64,000 nucleotides of DNA from Candidatus Rhodoferax mariagerensis (GCA_016719055.1 JADKAW010000009.1:62001-126000); one strand, 5' to 3'; positions 1 to 9,112 are shown, counted from the stretch's first letter. Numbers and translations are program-made. Notes: a model not told the origin generated them from the letters alone.

Positions 1-47
1 GCTGAAATGCTGATTTTTATTAACTAAATCAACAAGTTATCGAGACG

Positions 48-123
48 TGGTGCGGCTGGCGGGGATCGAACCCACGACCCTTGGCTTCGGAGGCCAATAC
101 TCTATCCACTGAGCTACAGCCGC
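48..123 (-). tRNA. tRNA-Arg (anticodon CCG)
   Basis: Reads CGG arginine codons. On the minus strand a 7-bp acceptor stem (GCGGCTG with CAGCCGC), a D arm, an anticodon stem TTGGC/GCCAA with loop CTCCGAA (anticodon CCG) and a T arm containing GGTTCGATCC are visible. The discriminator A at 51 is followed by a genome-encoded CCA (48-50). It is divergent from the metH leader. Confidence 0.96.
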
Positions 124-235
124 AGACTGTGATTCGAGCGGCGATTGTAGGGGGTTTCACGCGTGTGGCCGAAACGGCGATCTGTTAGCGAGTCTGTGAC
201 GGATACACTTCCATTCCAGACCCTAAAATCCTGCT

Positions 236-303
236 TTCCAAGGAGCGTTGCATCGGGTTGCTAATCCCGCCAGGCTTGGAGCATTTGTAACGACGCTCAC
301 CTG
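236..303 (+). promoter_or_regulatory. SAH (S-adenosylhomocysteine) riboswitch in the metH leader
   Basis: The leader has the layout of the SAH riboswitch: 237-242 pairs with 275-280 (TCCAAG/CTTGGA), and GAGCGT at 243-248 pairs with ACGCTC at 293-298, enclosing the conserved GGAGCG...GCTTGG...AACGACGCTCACC pattern. The 3' part, CTCACCTG at 296-303, is also fully complementary to CAGGTGAG at 320-327, which contains the metH ribosome-binding site. The two pairings share bases 296-298 and exclude each other. Ligand binding should therefore free the ribosome-binding site and turn translation on. The motif is known upstream of SAM-cycle genes in beta- and gammaproteobacteria; the ON direction here is inferred from the pairing. 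Confidence 0.9.
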
Positions 304-331
304 CCCCAACTTTTTCCCACAGGTGAGTCGT

Positions 332-3202
332 ATGTCTGAAAATTTTGTTCCCCCCATGAAGCTGTCTGGCCTGGAACCCCTGATCATTGGTGTTTTAGCC
401 AACACCGACGATCTGTCCCCAACCGCTTCGTTCGTCAACGTGGGTGAGCGCACCAATGTGACTGGCTCCAAGGCCTTTGCCCGAATGATTTTGAATGGCG
501 AGTTTGACCAGGCCCTGAGCGTGGCGCGCCAACAGGTGGAAAACGGCGCACAGATCATCGACATCAACATGGACGAGGCCATGCTCGACAGCCAGGCAGC
601 AATGGTCCGCTTTCTGAATTTAATAGCGTCTGAGCCAGATATATCGAGGGTTCCGGTGATGATTGACTCCAGCAAATGGAGTGTGATCGAGGCCGGGCTG
701 CGCTGCGTGCAGGGCAAGGCAGTGGTGAACTCCATCAGCATGAAAGAAGGTCTGGATACCTTCAAACACCAGGCCAAACTGCTGCGCCGTTATGGTGCCG
801 CCGCCGTGGTCATGGCGTTTGACCAGCAGGGCCAGGCCGACACCTATGCGCGCAAGATTGATATTTGCCAACGCGCCTACCGCGTGCTGGTCGGCGAGGT
901 CGGTTTTCCACCTGAAGACATCATTTTTGACCCCAACATCTTTGCCATTGCCACCGGCATCGAAGAACACAACAACTACGCGGTCGATTTCATCAACGCC
1001 ACGCGCTGGATCAAGCAGAACTTACCCGGTTCCAAGGTGTCGGGTGGCGTCAGCAACGTGAGCTTTTCCTTCCGCGGCAACGACCCGGTGCGCGAAGCCA
1101 TCCACACCGTGTTTCTGTACCACGCCATCAAGGCAGGCATGGACATGGGCATCGTCAACGCTGGCATGGTCGGCGTGTACGACGACCTGGAACCCCAGCT
1201 GCGCGAACGGGTGGAGGACGTGGTGCTGAACCGCCGAGCCGACGCCGGAGAGCGCCTGGTCGAAATTGCCGACAGCGCCAAGAGCGGCGCCAAGGACGAA
1301 ACCAAAAAGCTCGAATGGCGTGGCACGCCCGAGCACCCGGTGACTGTGGAGCAACGCTTGAGCCACGCCATGGTACACGGGATTACCGATTTCATTGTGG
1401 TCGATACCGAAGAGACCTACCAGCAAATCGCAGCCAAAGGCGGCCGACCGCTGCATGTGATTGAAGGCCCGCTGATGGCTGGCATGAGTATCGTGGGTGA
1501 TCTGTTTGGTCAGGGCAAGATGTTTTTGCCCCAGGTTGTGAAAAGCGCGCGCGTCATGAAACAAGCCGTGGCGCATTTGATTCCGTACATTGAAGAAGAA
1601 AAGCGGCTGGATGAAGCGGCAGGACGCGATGTGCAGACCAAAGGCAAGATCATCATGGCCACCGTCAAAGGCGATGTGCATGACATCGGCAAAAACATCG
1701 TCACCGTGGTGCTGCAATGCAATAACTTTGACGTCATCAACATGGGCGTGATGGTGCCGGCCCACGAGATTCTGGCGCGGGCCAAGGCCGAGGGTGCCGA
1801 CATCATTGGTCTCTCAGGCCTGATCACACCTAGCCTCGAAGAAATGCAGTATGTGGCCGCTGAAATGCAAAAGGACGACTACTTCCGCCTGCGCGCCATG
1901 CCGCTGCTGATTGGTGGGGCCACCACCAGCCGGGTGCACACCGCTGTCAAAATTGCGCCGCATTACGACGGCCCGGTGGTCTATGTGCCCGACGCCTCGC
2001 GCAGCGTGGGTGTGGCGCAAAGCCTGCTGTCTGACCAATCCGGTGCGTATATTGCGGAGCTGAATGCCGACTACCACAAGGTGCGCACCCAGCACGCCGG
2101 CAAAAAACAGACACCGCTGTGGCCGCTGGCCAAAGCCCGTGCCAACAAAACCCCGGTTGACTGGGTGCAGTACACGCCCACGCGACCCAAATTTATCGGC
2201 CGACGGGTGTTCAAAAACTTTGACCTGGGCGACCTGGCGGGCTTTATCGACTGGAGCCCGTTTTTTCAGACCTGGGGCCTGGCGGGGCCTTTTCCCGCCA
2301 TTCTGGACGACGAAGTGGTGGGCGCAGAGGCCAAAAAGGTTTACGCGGACGGCCAGGCCATGCTCAAGCGTGTGATCGAAGGCCGCTGGTTATCAGCCAA
2401 CGCCGTGGTTGGCCTGTACCCAGCCAACTCAGTGAATGACGACGACATCGTGCTTTATACCGACGAAAGCCGCAGCACCGTCGCGCTGACCTGGTATGGT
2501 CTGCGCCAGCAAGCTGCCAAAGAGGCCATTGATGGCACCATGATGCCTAGCCGTTGTCTGGCTGACTTTGTAGCCCCCCGGCTGGAAGCTACAGTAAATG
2601 TAGCTGGTCGCGCTTATTCCATAAGGGATAAAGGCCAAAAAGACTCAAAAAATTCAGACACGTCCAAGCCCCAGCCATCGGCACAAGCCACCAGTAGAGC
2701 TGACTATGTCGGGGTGTTTGCAGTCACGACCGGCCTGGGCGTGGACAAAAAAGAAGCCCAGTTTTTAGCCCAGCATGACGACTACAGCGCCATCATGCTC
2801 AAAGCCCTGGCCGACCGCTTGGCCGAAGCCTTTGCCGAATACCTGCACCACCGGGTGCGCACCGACCTGTGGGGCTACGCACCGTCTGAGGCTTTAAGCC
2901 CGCAAGCGCTGATTGCCGAGCAATACACCGGCATCCGCCCAGCGCCGGGTTACCCGGCCTGCCCCGATCACAGCGTCAAGAAAGACCTGTTTGATCTGTT
3001 GCAGTGCGAAGAAATCGGCATGACCTTGACTGACAGCCTGGCCATGAGCCCGGCGGCCAGCGTCAGTGGTTTTTACCTGGCGCACCCGGACGCCCGCTAT
3101 TTCAATGTCGGCAAGATCGGGGCTGATCAGCTTCAGGACCTGGCGACTCGTCGCGGTGTGGCCGAATCCAGCCTGGTGAGGCTTCTCGCACCCAACCTGT
3201 AG
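332..3202 (+). CDS. metH: Methionine synthase, B12-dependent, lacking the homocysteine-binding N-terminal half
   Basis: Transfers the methyl group of methyltetrahydrofolate to homocysteine through cobalamin. This 956-aa protein starts where the pterin domain of full-length MetH starts (VNVGERTNVTGSKAF near residue 30). It contains the cobalamin-binding motif DVHDIG near 447-452 and ends with the SAM-binding reactivation domain (RPAPGYPACPDH). The Hcy/zinc domain (about 330 residues in E. coli MetH) is absent, so it must be encoded elsewhere, as in split MetH systems of this order. Start ATG 332 has AGGTGAG at 321-327; an in-frame ATG at 248 lies inside the riboswitch and is rejected. Between APRLE and RADYVGVFAV (about residues 751-790) there is a ~40-residue K/S/Q-rich insertion absent from E. 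coli MetH, whose DNA matches a dispersed repeat. Confidence 0.95.
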   Translation: MSENFVPPMKLSGLEPLIIGVLANTDDLSPTASFVNVGERTNVTGSKAFARMILNGEFDQALSVARQQVENGAQIIDINMDEAMLDSQAAMVRFLNLIASEPDISRVPVMIDSSKWSVIEAGLRCVQGKAVVNSISMKEGLDTFKHQAKLLRRYGAAAVVMAFDQQGQADTYARKIDICQRAYRVLVGEVGFPPEDIIFDPNIFAIATGIEEHNNYAVDFINATRWIKQNLPGSKVSGGVSNVSFSFRGNDPVREAIHTVFLYHAIKAGMDMGIVNAGMVGVYDDLEPQLRERVEDVVLNRRADAGERLVEIADSAKSGAKDETKKLEWRGTPEHPVTVEQRLSHAMVHGITDFIVVDTEETYQQIAAKGGRPLHVIEGPLMAGMSIVGDLFGQGKMFLPQVVKSARVMKQAVAHLIPYIEEEKRLDEAAGRDVQTKGKIIMATVKGDVHDIGKNIVTVVLQCNNFDVINMGVMVPAHEILARAKAEGADIIGLSGLITPSLEEMQYVAAEMQKDDYFRLRAMPLLIGGATTSRVHTAVKIAPHYDGPVVYVPDASRSVGVAQSLLSDQSGAYIAELNADYHKVRTQHAGKKQTPLWPLAKARANKTPVDWVQYTPTRPKFIGRRVFKNFDLGDLAGFIDWSPFFQTWGLAGPFPAILDDEVVGAEAKKVYADGQAMLKRVIEGRWLSANAVVGLYPANSVNDDDIVLYTDESRSTVALTWYGLRQQAAKEAIDGTMMPSRCLADFVAPRLEATVNVAGRAYSIRDKGQKDSKNSDTSKPQPSAQATSRADYVGVFAVTTGLGVDKKEAQFLAQHDDYSAIMLKALADRLAEAFAEYLHHRVRTDLWGYAPSEALSPQALIAEQYTGIRPAPGYPACPDHSVKKDLFDLLQCEEIGMTLTDSLAMSPAASVSGFYLAHPDARYFNVGKIGADQLQDLATRRGVAESSLVRLLAPNL
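2588..2645 (+). repeat. Dispersed ~60-bp repeat, copy 1, in frame inside metH
   Basis: Contains the mini-hairpin CTACA/TGTAG, then GCTGGTCGCGCTTATT and ATAAGGGATAAAGGCCAAAAA. This matches the order and spacing of the intergenic copies at 13186, 27371 and 43271. It keeps the metH frame open and encodes most of a low-complexity insertion in the reactivation domain. Confidence 0.7.
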
Positions 3203-3224
3203 CGCTGCCAATTCTGTCGCCAAA

Positions 3225-3890
3225 TTACCGGCAGCCGCCTCCGTTGTCGTTGACTGCCGGCACCGAGCTGACCACAAAACCCGGCTCAAAACTAAAGACT
3301 GAATTGCCGTCACTGGGGCTGGTCAGCTTGCAGGATGTCGGGTTTTGCAGATAGGGGCGGGGCGCAGTGCAATTGGCAAAGCCCGAATAGGGTGGCATGG
3401 TCACGGTAATTGAGCCGTCCCGGTTGACATATGCCCTTCCCGCAAAGGTCCGTGACGATGTGCAGCCGCCCGTGGAATTGACGGTCAGTGTGACTGGTTT
3501 GCTCTGACCCATAAAGCCAAGCGTCCAGTCGCCCCCCTGCCAAGGAAGGGGGCTGGGTCTTTCAGGTGGCATGGGCAATGGCAATGGCAGGGTGGCGCTG
3601 ACTGCCCTGCAAGGTGCTGAAATCGCTGCCAGCGTTCCGTTGACGCCACAAATGCGGGTCAACGACCCGGTAAAGCCGGGTGCCGTGTTTTGAACGGTCA
3701 CCCTTTGCCCAGCATTGAAAGACTGTGCACGCTGTGTACCTGAGCATGCCCCCCAGCCGATCGGGCCATCGGCGCGAATCGTGCACACGGCTTGCGCACT
3801 GGCCGGTGCCGATGGCATGGCGGCAGCCCCTAAAACCAATGTTTGGTACATCAATTGATGCGCACGACTCGAAAGGCTAGAGAGTTTCAT
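3225..3890 (-). CDS. Secreted hypothetical protein
   Basis: Unrecognised 221-aa protein. The start at 3890 (MKLSSLSSRAHQ) has GGAG six bases upstream; a longer frame to 3992 exists but has no comparable signal. Residues 1-33 form a signal peptide ending in APASAQA. The mature protein is small and cysteine-containing (VCTIRADGPIGWGACSG near the N-terminus, several later Cys), with a proline-rich stretch (LPLPLPMPPERPSPLP) in the middle, which suggests an exported disulfide-bonded protein. It lies downstream of the MFS gene on the same strand and converges on metH. No function is assigned. Confidence 0.7.
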   Translation of the reverse strand: MKLSSLSSRAHQLMYQTLVLGAAAMPSAPASAQAVCTIRADGPIGWGACSGTQRAQSFNAGQRVTVQNTAPGFTGSLTRICGVNGTLAAISAPCRAVSATLPLPLPMPPERPSPLPWQGGDWTLGFMGQSKPVTLTVNSTGGCTSSRTFAGRAYVNRDGSITVTMPPYSGFANCTAPRPYLQNPTSCKLTSPSDGNSVFSFEPGFVVSSVPAVNDNGGGCR

Positions 3891-3975
3891 GGATGGCTCC
3901 TTTACAGTGATGCTTGACGTTAACCGATTCGAAAGTGCGCGTCGATCACACCAGCAAAAATAGTCGGCGGCCGAG

Positions 3976-5217
3976 TCAATCCAGCGTGTCATGCTGGATC
4001 AGGCTTTGGGCTTGCGCCAGTATCAACGCCGCCAGGCCCACCAGGCTCAAGGCAAGCATCAGCCACAAGCCGTTCTGATACCCCCCATGTGGCGACCACA
4101 TCACCCCAAGCAGCAACGGTGCGCCAGCCCGTGCCAGGGCCTGCGGAACACCCAGCGCGCCATTCAGTGTGGCCACATGCTGTCTGCTCACATACTGGGC
4201 AATCGCCGTGCCCCGGACGATGGTCAGCATGCCGTTGCCTAGCCCGTACAGCATCACAAACAGGCCTACCGCCGTCACCTGCCAAGCAGCCAAACCAGGT
4301 GCCAGCAACAGAATCAGCAAGCCCAGCGGTATCAACGCTGGCACCCAGCGGTTGACTTGGTGCAGGTCCAGGCGGTGTTCAAACAGATACATCAGCACCC
4401 GCCCCAGCACCTGAATCACTCCAATGGCCGCAGGCATGGCGATCACCCAGGTTTCAGACAAGCCGTGTTCACGCAGCAGACTCACCATGTGGGCAGGAAT
4501 AGCCACACCCACGGCCATCATCAAGGTAACAAAAAGGCCAATCAGCAAAAAAGGCTTGCTGCGGATCAAGTCGCGCACGCCGCTGGCACGGTGTGCACCT
4601 GAGGTTTCTGCGGCACCCAGCACCGGCTTGCGCGGTGCACTGCGCAGCACCACGGCATGCAGTGGTGCACACACGACCAGGTGCAGCAGTGCCAGACACA
4701 GCACGGCCAAGCGCCAGCCCAGGCTGCTCATCAGCCAGGCTGTCAGCGGAATAAACACCGTGCTGGCCAGGCCACCCAAAAAGGTCAGCGTGATGATGGC
4801 ACGCCTGAAATCATGCGCAAACCGGCGCGTGACCACTGCAAAGGCTGGCGAATACAGCACGGCGGCCATGGCTAACCCCAACGCCGTCCACACCGCGTAC
4901 AAACCGGCCACTGTGTTCACCGCACTGAGTAAAACCAGGCTCACGCCTGCCAGCAGCGACCCGGCCGTCATCACCCGGCGCTCATGACCCCGGTCAATCC
5001 AGCGCCCCACCGGGTAAGCGGCCAGCCCGTCGGCCAGCAGGGCCAGACTGAAAGCCAGCGAAACCTGTGCTCGACTTAGGCCCAGTTCCTGCTCCAACGG
5101 TGCCATCAGCAAGGCAAACAGGTAAAAAATGCTACCCCAGCTGATCAGTTGCGCCACCGACAGCCAGATCACCAGAGGTGGGTTGCAGGTCACGGCTGAG
5201 TTTTCAGACTGGCGCAA
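3976..5217 (-). CDS. MFS transporter
   Basis: Polytopic 413-aa inner-membrane protein with about 12 hydrophobic segments and the major-facilitator loop 2-3 pattern (DGLAAYPVGRWIDRGHERR near residues 62-80). The sequence starts with SVAQLISWGSIFYLFALLMAPLEQELGLSRAQVSLAFSLA-like text typical of OFA/YbfB-like MFS carriers. The substrate cannot be told. Its start overlaps the 3' end of the upstream zinc-ribbon gene by 28 bases, so the two are probably co-transcribed and translationally coupled. Confidence 0.88.
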   Translation of the reverse strand: MRQSENSAVTCNPPLVIWLSVAQLISWGSIFYLFALLMAPLEQELGLSRAQVSLAFSLALLADGLAAYPVGRWIDRGHERRVMTAGSLLAGVSLVLLSAVNTVAGLYAVWTALGLAMAAVLYSPAFAVVTRRFAHDFRRAIITLTFLGGLASTVFIPLTAWLMSSLGWRLAVLCLALLHLVVCAPLHAVVLRSAPRKPVLGAAETSGAHRASGVRDLIRSKPFLLIGLFVTLMMAVGVAIPAHMVSLLREHGLSETWVIAMPAAIGVIQVLGRVLMYLFEHRLDLHQVNRWVPALIPLGLLILLLAPGLAAWQVTAVGLFVMLYGLGNGMLTIVRGTAIAQYVSRQHVATLNGALGVPQALARAGAPLLLGVMWSPHGGYQNGLWLMLALSLVGLAALILAQAQSLIQHDTLD

Positions 5218-6185
5218 TCCGCGCCGCCCGTGCCACGCACTTTGAGGTATAGCGCCTGGTTTTCAGCCAGGCCCGACCAGACGTCGGGGCTCAGATCACA
5301 GTGCCACGACTTGCCCTGTTTCGATTGCACCGTAATACGGTAATTTTCCTGGCGCGACCCCAGGCGCTGGGCACCCAGGCTGTTGGCCGGCAACAGCGTG
5401 TTTGCCAGCAAAGGGCTAGGCCAGTTTGGTGCCAGATTGGCCGCGCCCGCCAACCGGTCGGTTCGCAGCAGCCGCCAGCGATTGATGAAATAACTGCATT
5501 TGGTATCAAAGACCGGCTCGTTGCGGTAACGCGGTGTGCATTCGCGCCGCTTGGTAAAGCTGCCGTCGCCCATGTCTGAGCGCACATCGATGCAGTCTTG
5601 CCCGGCCGGAACCTGGCGCGTGCTGCGTTGCTCGCGGCTGCGGCTGACCTGGTAGGCGTCTGGCGGCATGGCATCACACCAGTCTGAGCTACGCACCGCC
5701 GAAAACTGCTCAACATCGACAGAGCGGCTCCAGGTTTTTTCGACCAGTTGCACGCTTTCGTCATGTTTGCTGAAAAACAAAAAAGCCAATACCACACAGG
5801 CCAGCACCCCCATTGCAAGGACAAACCTGGCCCACGAAAATTTGGACTTTGGGCTGATTGCGCTTTGTACTGGCGCAGAGGGCACAGGTGCAGGCGCGTT
5901 GTCCGGCACGATGGCCGCGGTTTTGGCGCCATCTTTGGGGCCGCCACAATTGCCGCAAAACGCGGCGGCGGCTGAATTGGGAGAGGTACAGTAGGTACAA
6001 GTCCAATCCACCCCGACAAAACGATGCCCGCTGGCCTCAACCTCGGCCCCAGGTTTGGGAAAGTAGCGTCGCGCCGGGTCTTGGGCAGCGCCGCAGGTGG
6101 GGCAATGACGGTGCGTGGTGCCCAACAGTTCAGGGGTCGCGCATTGTGGGCAGTCCCACAACATTTCAAAATACTGTTCTGCCAT
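5190..6185 (-). CDS. Zinc-ribbon membrane protein, unknown function
   Basis: A 331-aa protein with two Cys4 zinc ribbons at the N-terminus: CPQC...CPTCG at about residues 12-33 and CTYC...CGNCG at about 62-80. A linker and one transmembrane helix follow (about 119-137, FVLAMGVLACVVLAFLFF), then a ~190-residue C-terminal domain with several Cys, probably periplasmic. The topology suggests a cytoplasmic zinc-ribbon head anchored to the inner membrane. No enzyme motif is visible. The adjacent MFS gene overlaps its 3' end. Confidence 0.75.
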   Translation of the reverse strand: MAEQYFEMLWDCPQCATPELLGTTHRHCPTCGAAQDPARRYFPKPGAEVEASGHRFVGVDWTCTYCTSPNSAAAAFCGNCGGPKDGAKTAAIVPDNAPAPVPSAPVQSAISPKSKFSWARFVLAMGVLACVVLAFLFFSKHDESVQLVEKTWSRSVDVEQFSAVRSSDWCDAMPPDAYQVSRSREQRSTRQVPAGQDCIDVRSDMGDGSFTKRRECTPRYRNEPVFDTKCSYFINRWRLLRTDRLAGAANLAPNWPSPLLANTLLPANSLGAQRLGSRQENYRITVQSKQGKSWHCDLSPDVWSGLAENQALYLKVRGTGGADCASLKTQP

Positions 6186-6243
6186 GGAGACGATTATCCA
6201 GGTGTCACCGCCGGTTCAGGGAGCCCCCCGATCGGCACTCAGC

Positions 6244-6270
6244 AAAAAGCCCCATGCAAGGGGCTTTTTT
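6244..6270 (-). terminator. Bidirectional intrinsic terminator after the porin at 6292
   Basis: AAAAAGCCCC, loop ATGCAA, GGGGCTTTTTT: a GC-rich stem flanked by an A run and a T run. It lies just downstream of the leftward porin stop. Confidence 0.85.
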
Positions 6271-6291
6271 CATGAAAGCGACACAAGCCGA

Positions 6292-7614
6292 TCAAAAACG
6301 GTGGCGCACGCCCAAGGCCATGCCGGTAGAACTGGTCCCGGCCGATGCGGTCACACCACCCAGGTAGCCATTGCCACCCGGTGCCGCCTGACCACGCTCA
6401 CCATTGTCATAACGCACCAGCACGGCATTCAGGTCAGTGCGTTTGGACAGCGCATAGGTGTAAGCTACGCCATACGACTTCACATCCGCATCAGAAGGGC
6501 GTTTGTCGTCGTATGTGTTGTAAGCAACCGACACCGTGTGCGGTCCATTGCTGTGCCGGTAACCCAGGTGAAACAGTTGGCCATCAACCTTGAGTGCCTG
6601 GGTGTAGGCGTTTTGAATGACACCGGCCACACTTGCCGGTAATCCCGATGCCATCAGCGAACCGCCAATCAGCCCCATATTGGAGGGGTTGTCGTCGGTG
6701 ATCTGAATGCCCATACCCGACACCTTGTGTGCACCCATGGTCAAGGAAGCACCCAAAACCGTGGTCTTCAGAGAGTCCTGACCCAGCTCATTTTTGGCAC
6801 CGTTGTAGGCTGCACCCACCGCAAAAGCGTCTGTCTTGTAGCTGAGGTTAAAACCAATCATTTGACTGGAATCAGTGGTGGCCTCACCGTTGTCACCCAA
6901 GGCATACATCAACGACCCAGAAACCCCCCCCATCACTGCTCGGTAGGCCAGCGCATTGGACTTGCGGATTTCCAGTATGGATGGAAAACTGACAATCTGA
7001 CCGGCCGAAAGCGCCGATTGAATTTCCATGATGTCAAACATCGCATTGGTCTCAAATGCTGGTGTGTACATGCGCCCCGCCAACACCGCGCCAAACGGTG
7101 TGATCATGCCCACATAGGCCTGACGGTCAAAAATGCGATTGCCATAGGTGCCCACGTTCACGCCATAAACCTCAGCAGCCAGTTTTGGAACCAAAAGGTT
7201 CAATATGCCTTGTGTTGGCGGCAAGGCCGGGTTCAAGGAAGCCGGCAAACCCAGCAAACTGGCCTGTGAATAACGGTCCGACAATTGCCCCAAGGAAATG
7301 GGGCTGTTTTTGACACTGCCAGTGTCCAGCTCAACTCGCGATTCAAGTGTAAAGATGGCTTTATAACCACCGCCCAGGTCTTCGGTACCCTTCAAGCCCC
7401 AGCGCGAGCCTTCCATGATGCCACTGGCCAGTTGTGTGACCGAGCCTGCCTTGAGGCCGGTAACTTGTGTGATACCGATATCTGCCAGACCGTACAGGGT
7501 CACACTGGAGCCCGTTGACTGGGCACTGGCCAAGCTGGCACAGCACAGCGCGCTGGCCAATGCGGCGCACTTAAATATGGAGGGAACGGCCTTTGTCATG
7601 ATTGAGTGATTCAT
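6292..7614 (-). CDS. Gram-negative porin (outer membrane)
   Basis: A 440-aa porin of the Burkholderiales trimeric 16-strand family (porin_4/OmpC-like). It has a signal peptide ending ASLASAQS, then VTLYGLADIGI, the conserved SRWGLKGTEDLGGGYKAIFTLE segment and a C-terminal ALGVRHRF ending in Phe, as outer-membrane beta barrels do. It is longer than the two neighbouring porins (366 and 357 aa). Initiation could be at 7614 or at the ATG at 7599 (MTKAV); neither has a clear Shine-Dalgarno. It is transcribed alone, divergently from the tandem porins. Confidence 0.92.
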   Translation of the reverse strand: MNHSIMTKAVPSIFKCAALASALCCASLASAQSTGSSVTLYGLADIGITQVTGLKAGSVTQLASGIMEGSRWGLKGTEDLGGGYKAIFTLESRVELDTGSVKNSPISLGQLSDRYSQASLLGLPASLNPALPPTQGILNLLVPKLAAEVYGVNVGTYGNRIFDRQAYVGMITPFGAVLAGRMYTPAFETNAMFDIMEIQSALSAGQIVSFPSILEIRKSNALAYRAVMGGVSGSLMYALGDNGEATTDSSQMIGFNLSYKTDAFAVGAAYNGAKNELGQDSLKTTVLGASLTMGAHKVSGMGIQITDDNPSNMGLIGGSLMASGLPASVAGVIQNAYTQALKVDGQLFHLGYRHSNGPHTVSVAYNTYDDKRPSDADVKSYGVAYTYALSKRTDLNAVLVRYDNGERGQAAPGGNGYLGGVTASAGTSSTGMALGVRHRF

Positions 7615-8011
7615 TGTTGTAAAGTTGTTGAAGTGGCAATGGGCAAACGCATCTTAAATAGTACGACCGTTCGCTAACTCGCATAGTGCACCGTTTCGGG
7701 CATTTTCCCAACAAGGGTTTTCCCTAAATTAGTGCACCAAGCCTGGCCTGAACCCTTGGGCTAACTCATTGCTGCCATTCAACAAACACTGGTTTTGTGA
7801 CGGTTGATCTGGAACCGCAGAAAAACAGATCGAATTGTTGCGATATCGCTACAAAACAGGCTCAATATGGCATTTAATCAGCCCATGTTACGCGGTTAGG
7901 CCGTCTTATTGGTGCCCACATGATCAAATTAGGCCTGTGATGTTTTATTCGCCCGTTCGAAACTCTTGCATCACAAGGTTTTGAATGTAATTTTTATTTT
8001 GGAGTTTTGAA
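7615..8011. other. Divergent porin intergenic region (397 bp)
   Basis: No credible ORF. AT-rich toward the right gene. A weak candidate promoter for the gene at 8012 is TTGCAT at 7966-7971 with TAATTT at 7988-7993 (16-bp gap). The right gene has GGAG at 8001-8004. No operator was recognised. Confidence 0.4.
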
Positions 8012-9112
8012 ATGAAAAAAAGTCTAATTGCTTTGGCAGTGCTTGCTGCTTCCGGCGCATCTTTCGCGCAATCAAATGTGACCCTGTACGGCAAGGCCGA
8101 TATTTGGTTCGGCTCCGTGAAGTCGGAAACCAGTGGCACAAATCTTGGTAGCTCCAGCCTGTCACAAACTAGGTTGGACAGCAGTGGTGTGAACACCTCT
8201 CGTTGGGGCATGAAGGGATCTGAAGACTTGGGTGGTGGTTTGAAGGCCAACTTCCAACTTGAGCAGGGTTTTAATGTTGACACGGGTACCGCTGGTGTCA
8301 CTGGGCAAACTTTCAACCGTCAATCCTGGGTCGGGGTATCTGGCGGCTTTGGTGAAGTGCAGTTTGGTCGCGTTTGGTCATCCTATGACGATATCAACTC
8401 CTCAGCCATCGACTCCTTTGGTGCCAATGTAGCAGCCAAATACAACGTCTGGTTAGGCTATCAAGACCGTCCCAGCAACGCCGTTAAATACGCTTCGCCG
8501 ACTATCAGCGGGTTCAGCGGCTCTTTGACTTATGGCTTGGGTGAAGATAAGACTGCTAAGAATGACGCAAGCCACGTCATGGCTTTGGGTGGTCAGTATG
8601 CTCAAGGTCCATTGTTTGTTGGGTTGGCCTACCAAGAGCAAACTCAGACTGGTGGCGCGAACAGTGTCTTTAGCGCTCTCCCAGGTGACGCTGCGAAGAT
8701 TTTCCCTGCATTGAGCACAGCCTTTACAGGAAAAACAACCTACACAACGATCAATGGATCTTACGACTTGGGTGTTGCCAAGCTCATTGGTGCTTACAAC
8801 ATAGCGAAGCAAACAATTGATGCTACAAGTACTACATCTGCTGGTGAATTCAAAGCCAAAGAGTTTGACCTTGGCGTCGAGGTGCCCCTTTCTGCTAGCC
8901 TAAACTTGGGTGGTGGTTACGCACAGTCCAACGTGCAAGTTAACGGCGTGGACGCTTGGAAGACCTCGGGCTTCACTGGCGCATTGACCTACACGTTGAG
9001 CAAGCGGACGTTTGTGTATGGTGCTTTGCAGCAAGTCAAACTTGAGTCACAGGTCAGCAACGATGTTGCGAAATCGACGCTATTTGCATTGGGCGTCAAT
9101 CACTCGTTTTAA
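8012..9112 (+). CDS. Gram-negative porin, first of a tandem pair
   Basis: A 366-aa outer-membrane porin. Signal peptide MKKSLIALAVLAASGASFAQ, then SNVTLYGKADIWFG, the family segment SRWGMKGSEDLGGGLKANFQLEQGF, a loop-3 type region, and the terminal beta strand ALGVNHSF. GGAG lies seven bases before the ATG. Codon use is less GC-biased than in most neighbours, usual for a highly expressed gene. The signal peptide is almost the same as that of the next gene, and both end in similar terminators, so this is a tandem duplication. Confidence 0.94.
   Translation: MKKSLIALAVLAASGASFAQSNVTLYGKADIWFGSVKSETSGTNLGSSSLSQTRLDSSGVNTSRWGMKGSEDLGGGLKANFQLEQGFNVDTGTAGVTGQTFNRQSWVGVSGGFGEVQFGRVWSSYDDINSSAIDSFGANVAAKYNVWLGYQDRPSNAVKYASPTISGFSGSLTYGLGEDKTAKNDASHVMALGGQYAQGPLFVGLAYQEQTQTGGANSVFSALPGDAAKIFPALSTAFTGKTTYTTINGSYDLGVAKLIGAYNIAKQTIDATSTTSAGEFKAKEFDLGVEVPLSASLNLGGGYAQSNVQVNGVDAWKTSGFTGALTYTLSKRTFVYGALQQVKLESQVSNDVAKSTLFALGVNHSF

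Noticed and set aside
248..331. Upstream in-frame start of metH at 248
   Set aside because: It lies within the SAH riboswitch, has no suitable ribosome-binding site and adds residues unlike MetH; ATG 332 has AGGTGAG and starts at the pterin domain.
604..650. Possible extra repeat copy in metH
   Set aside because: It has TAATAGCG-like text, but the encoded NLIASEPDISRVPVMID is conserved in E. coli MetH, so it is ordinary coding sequence.
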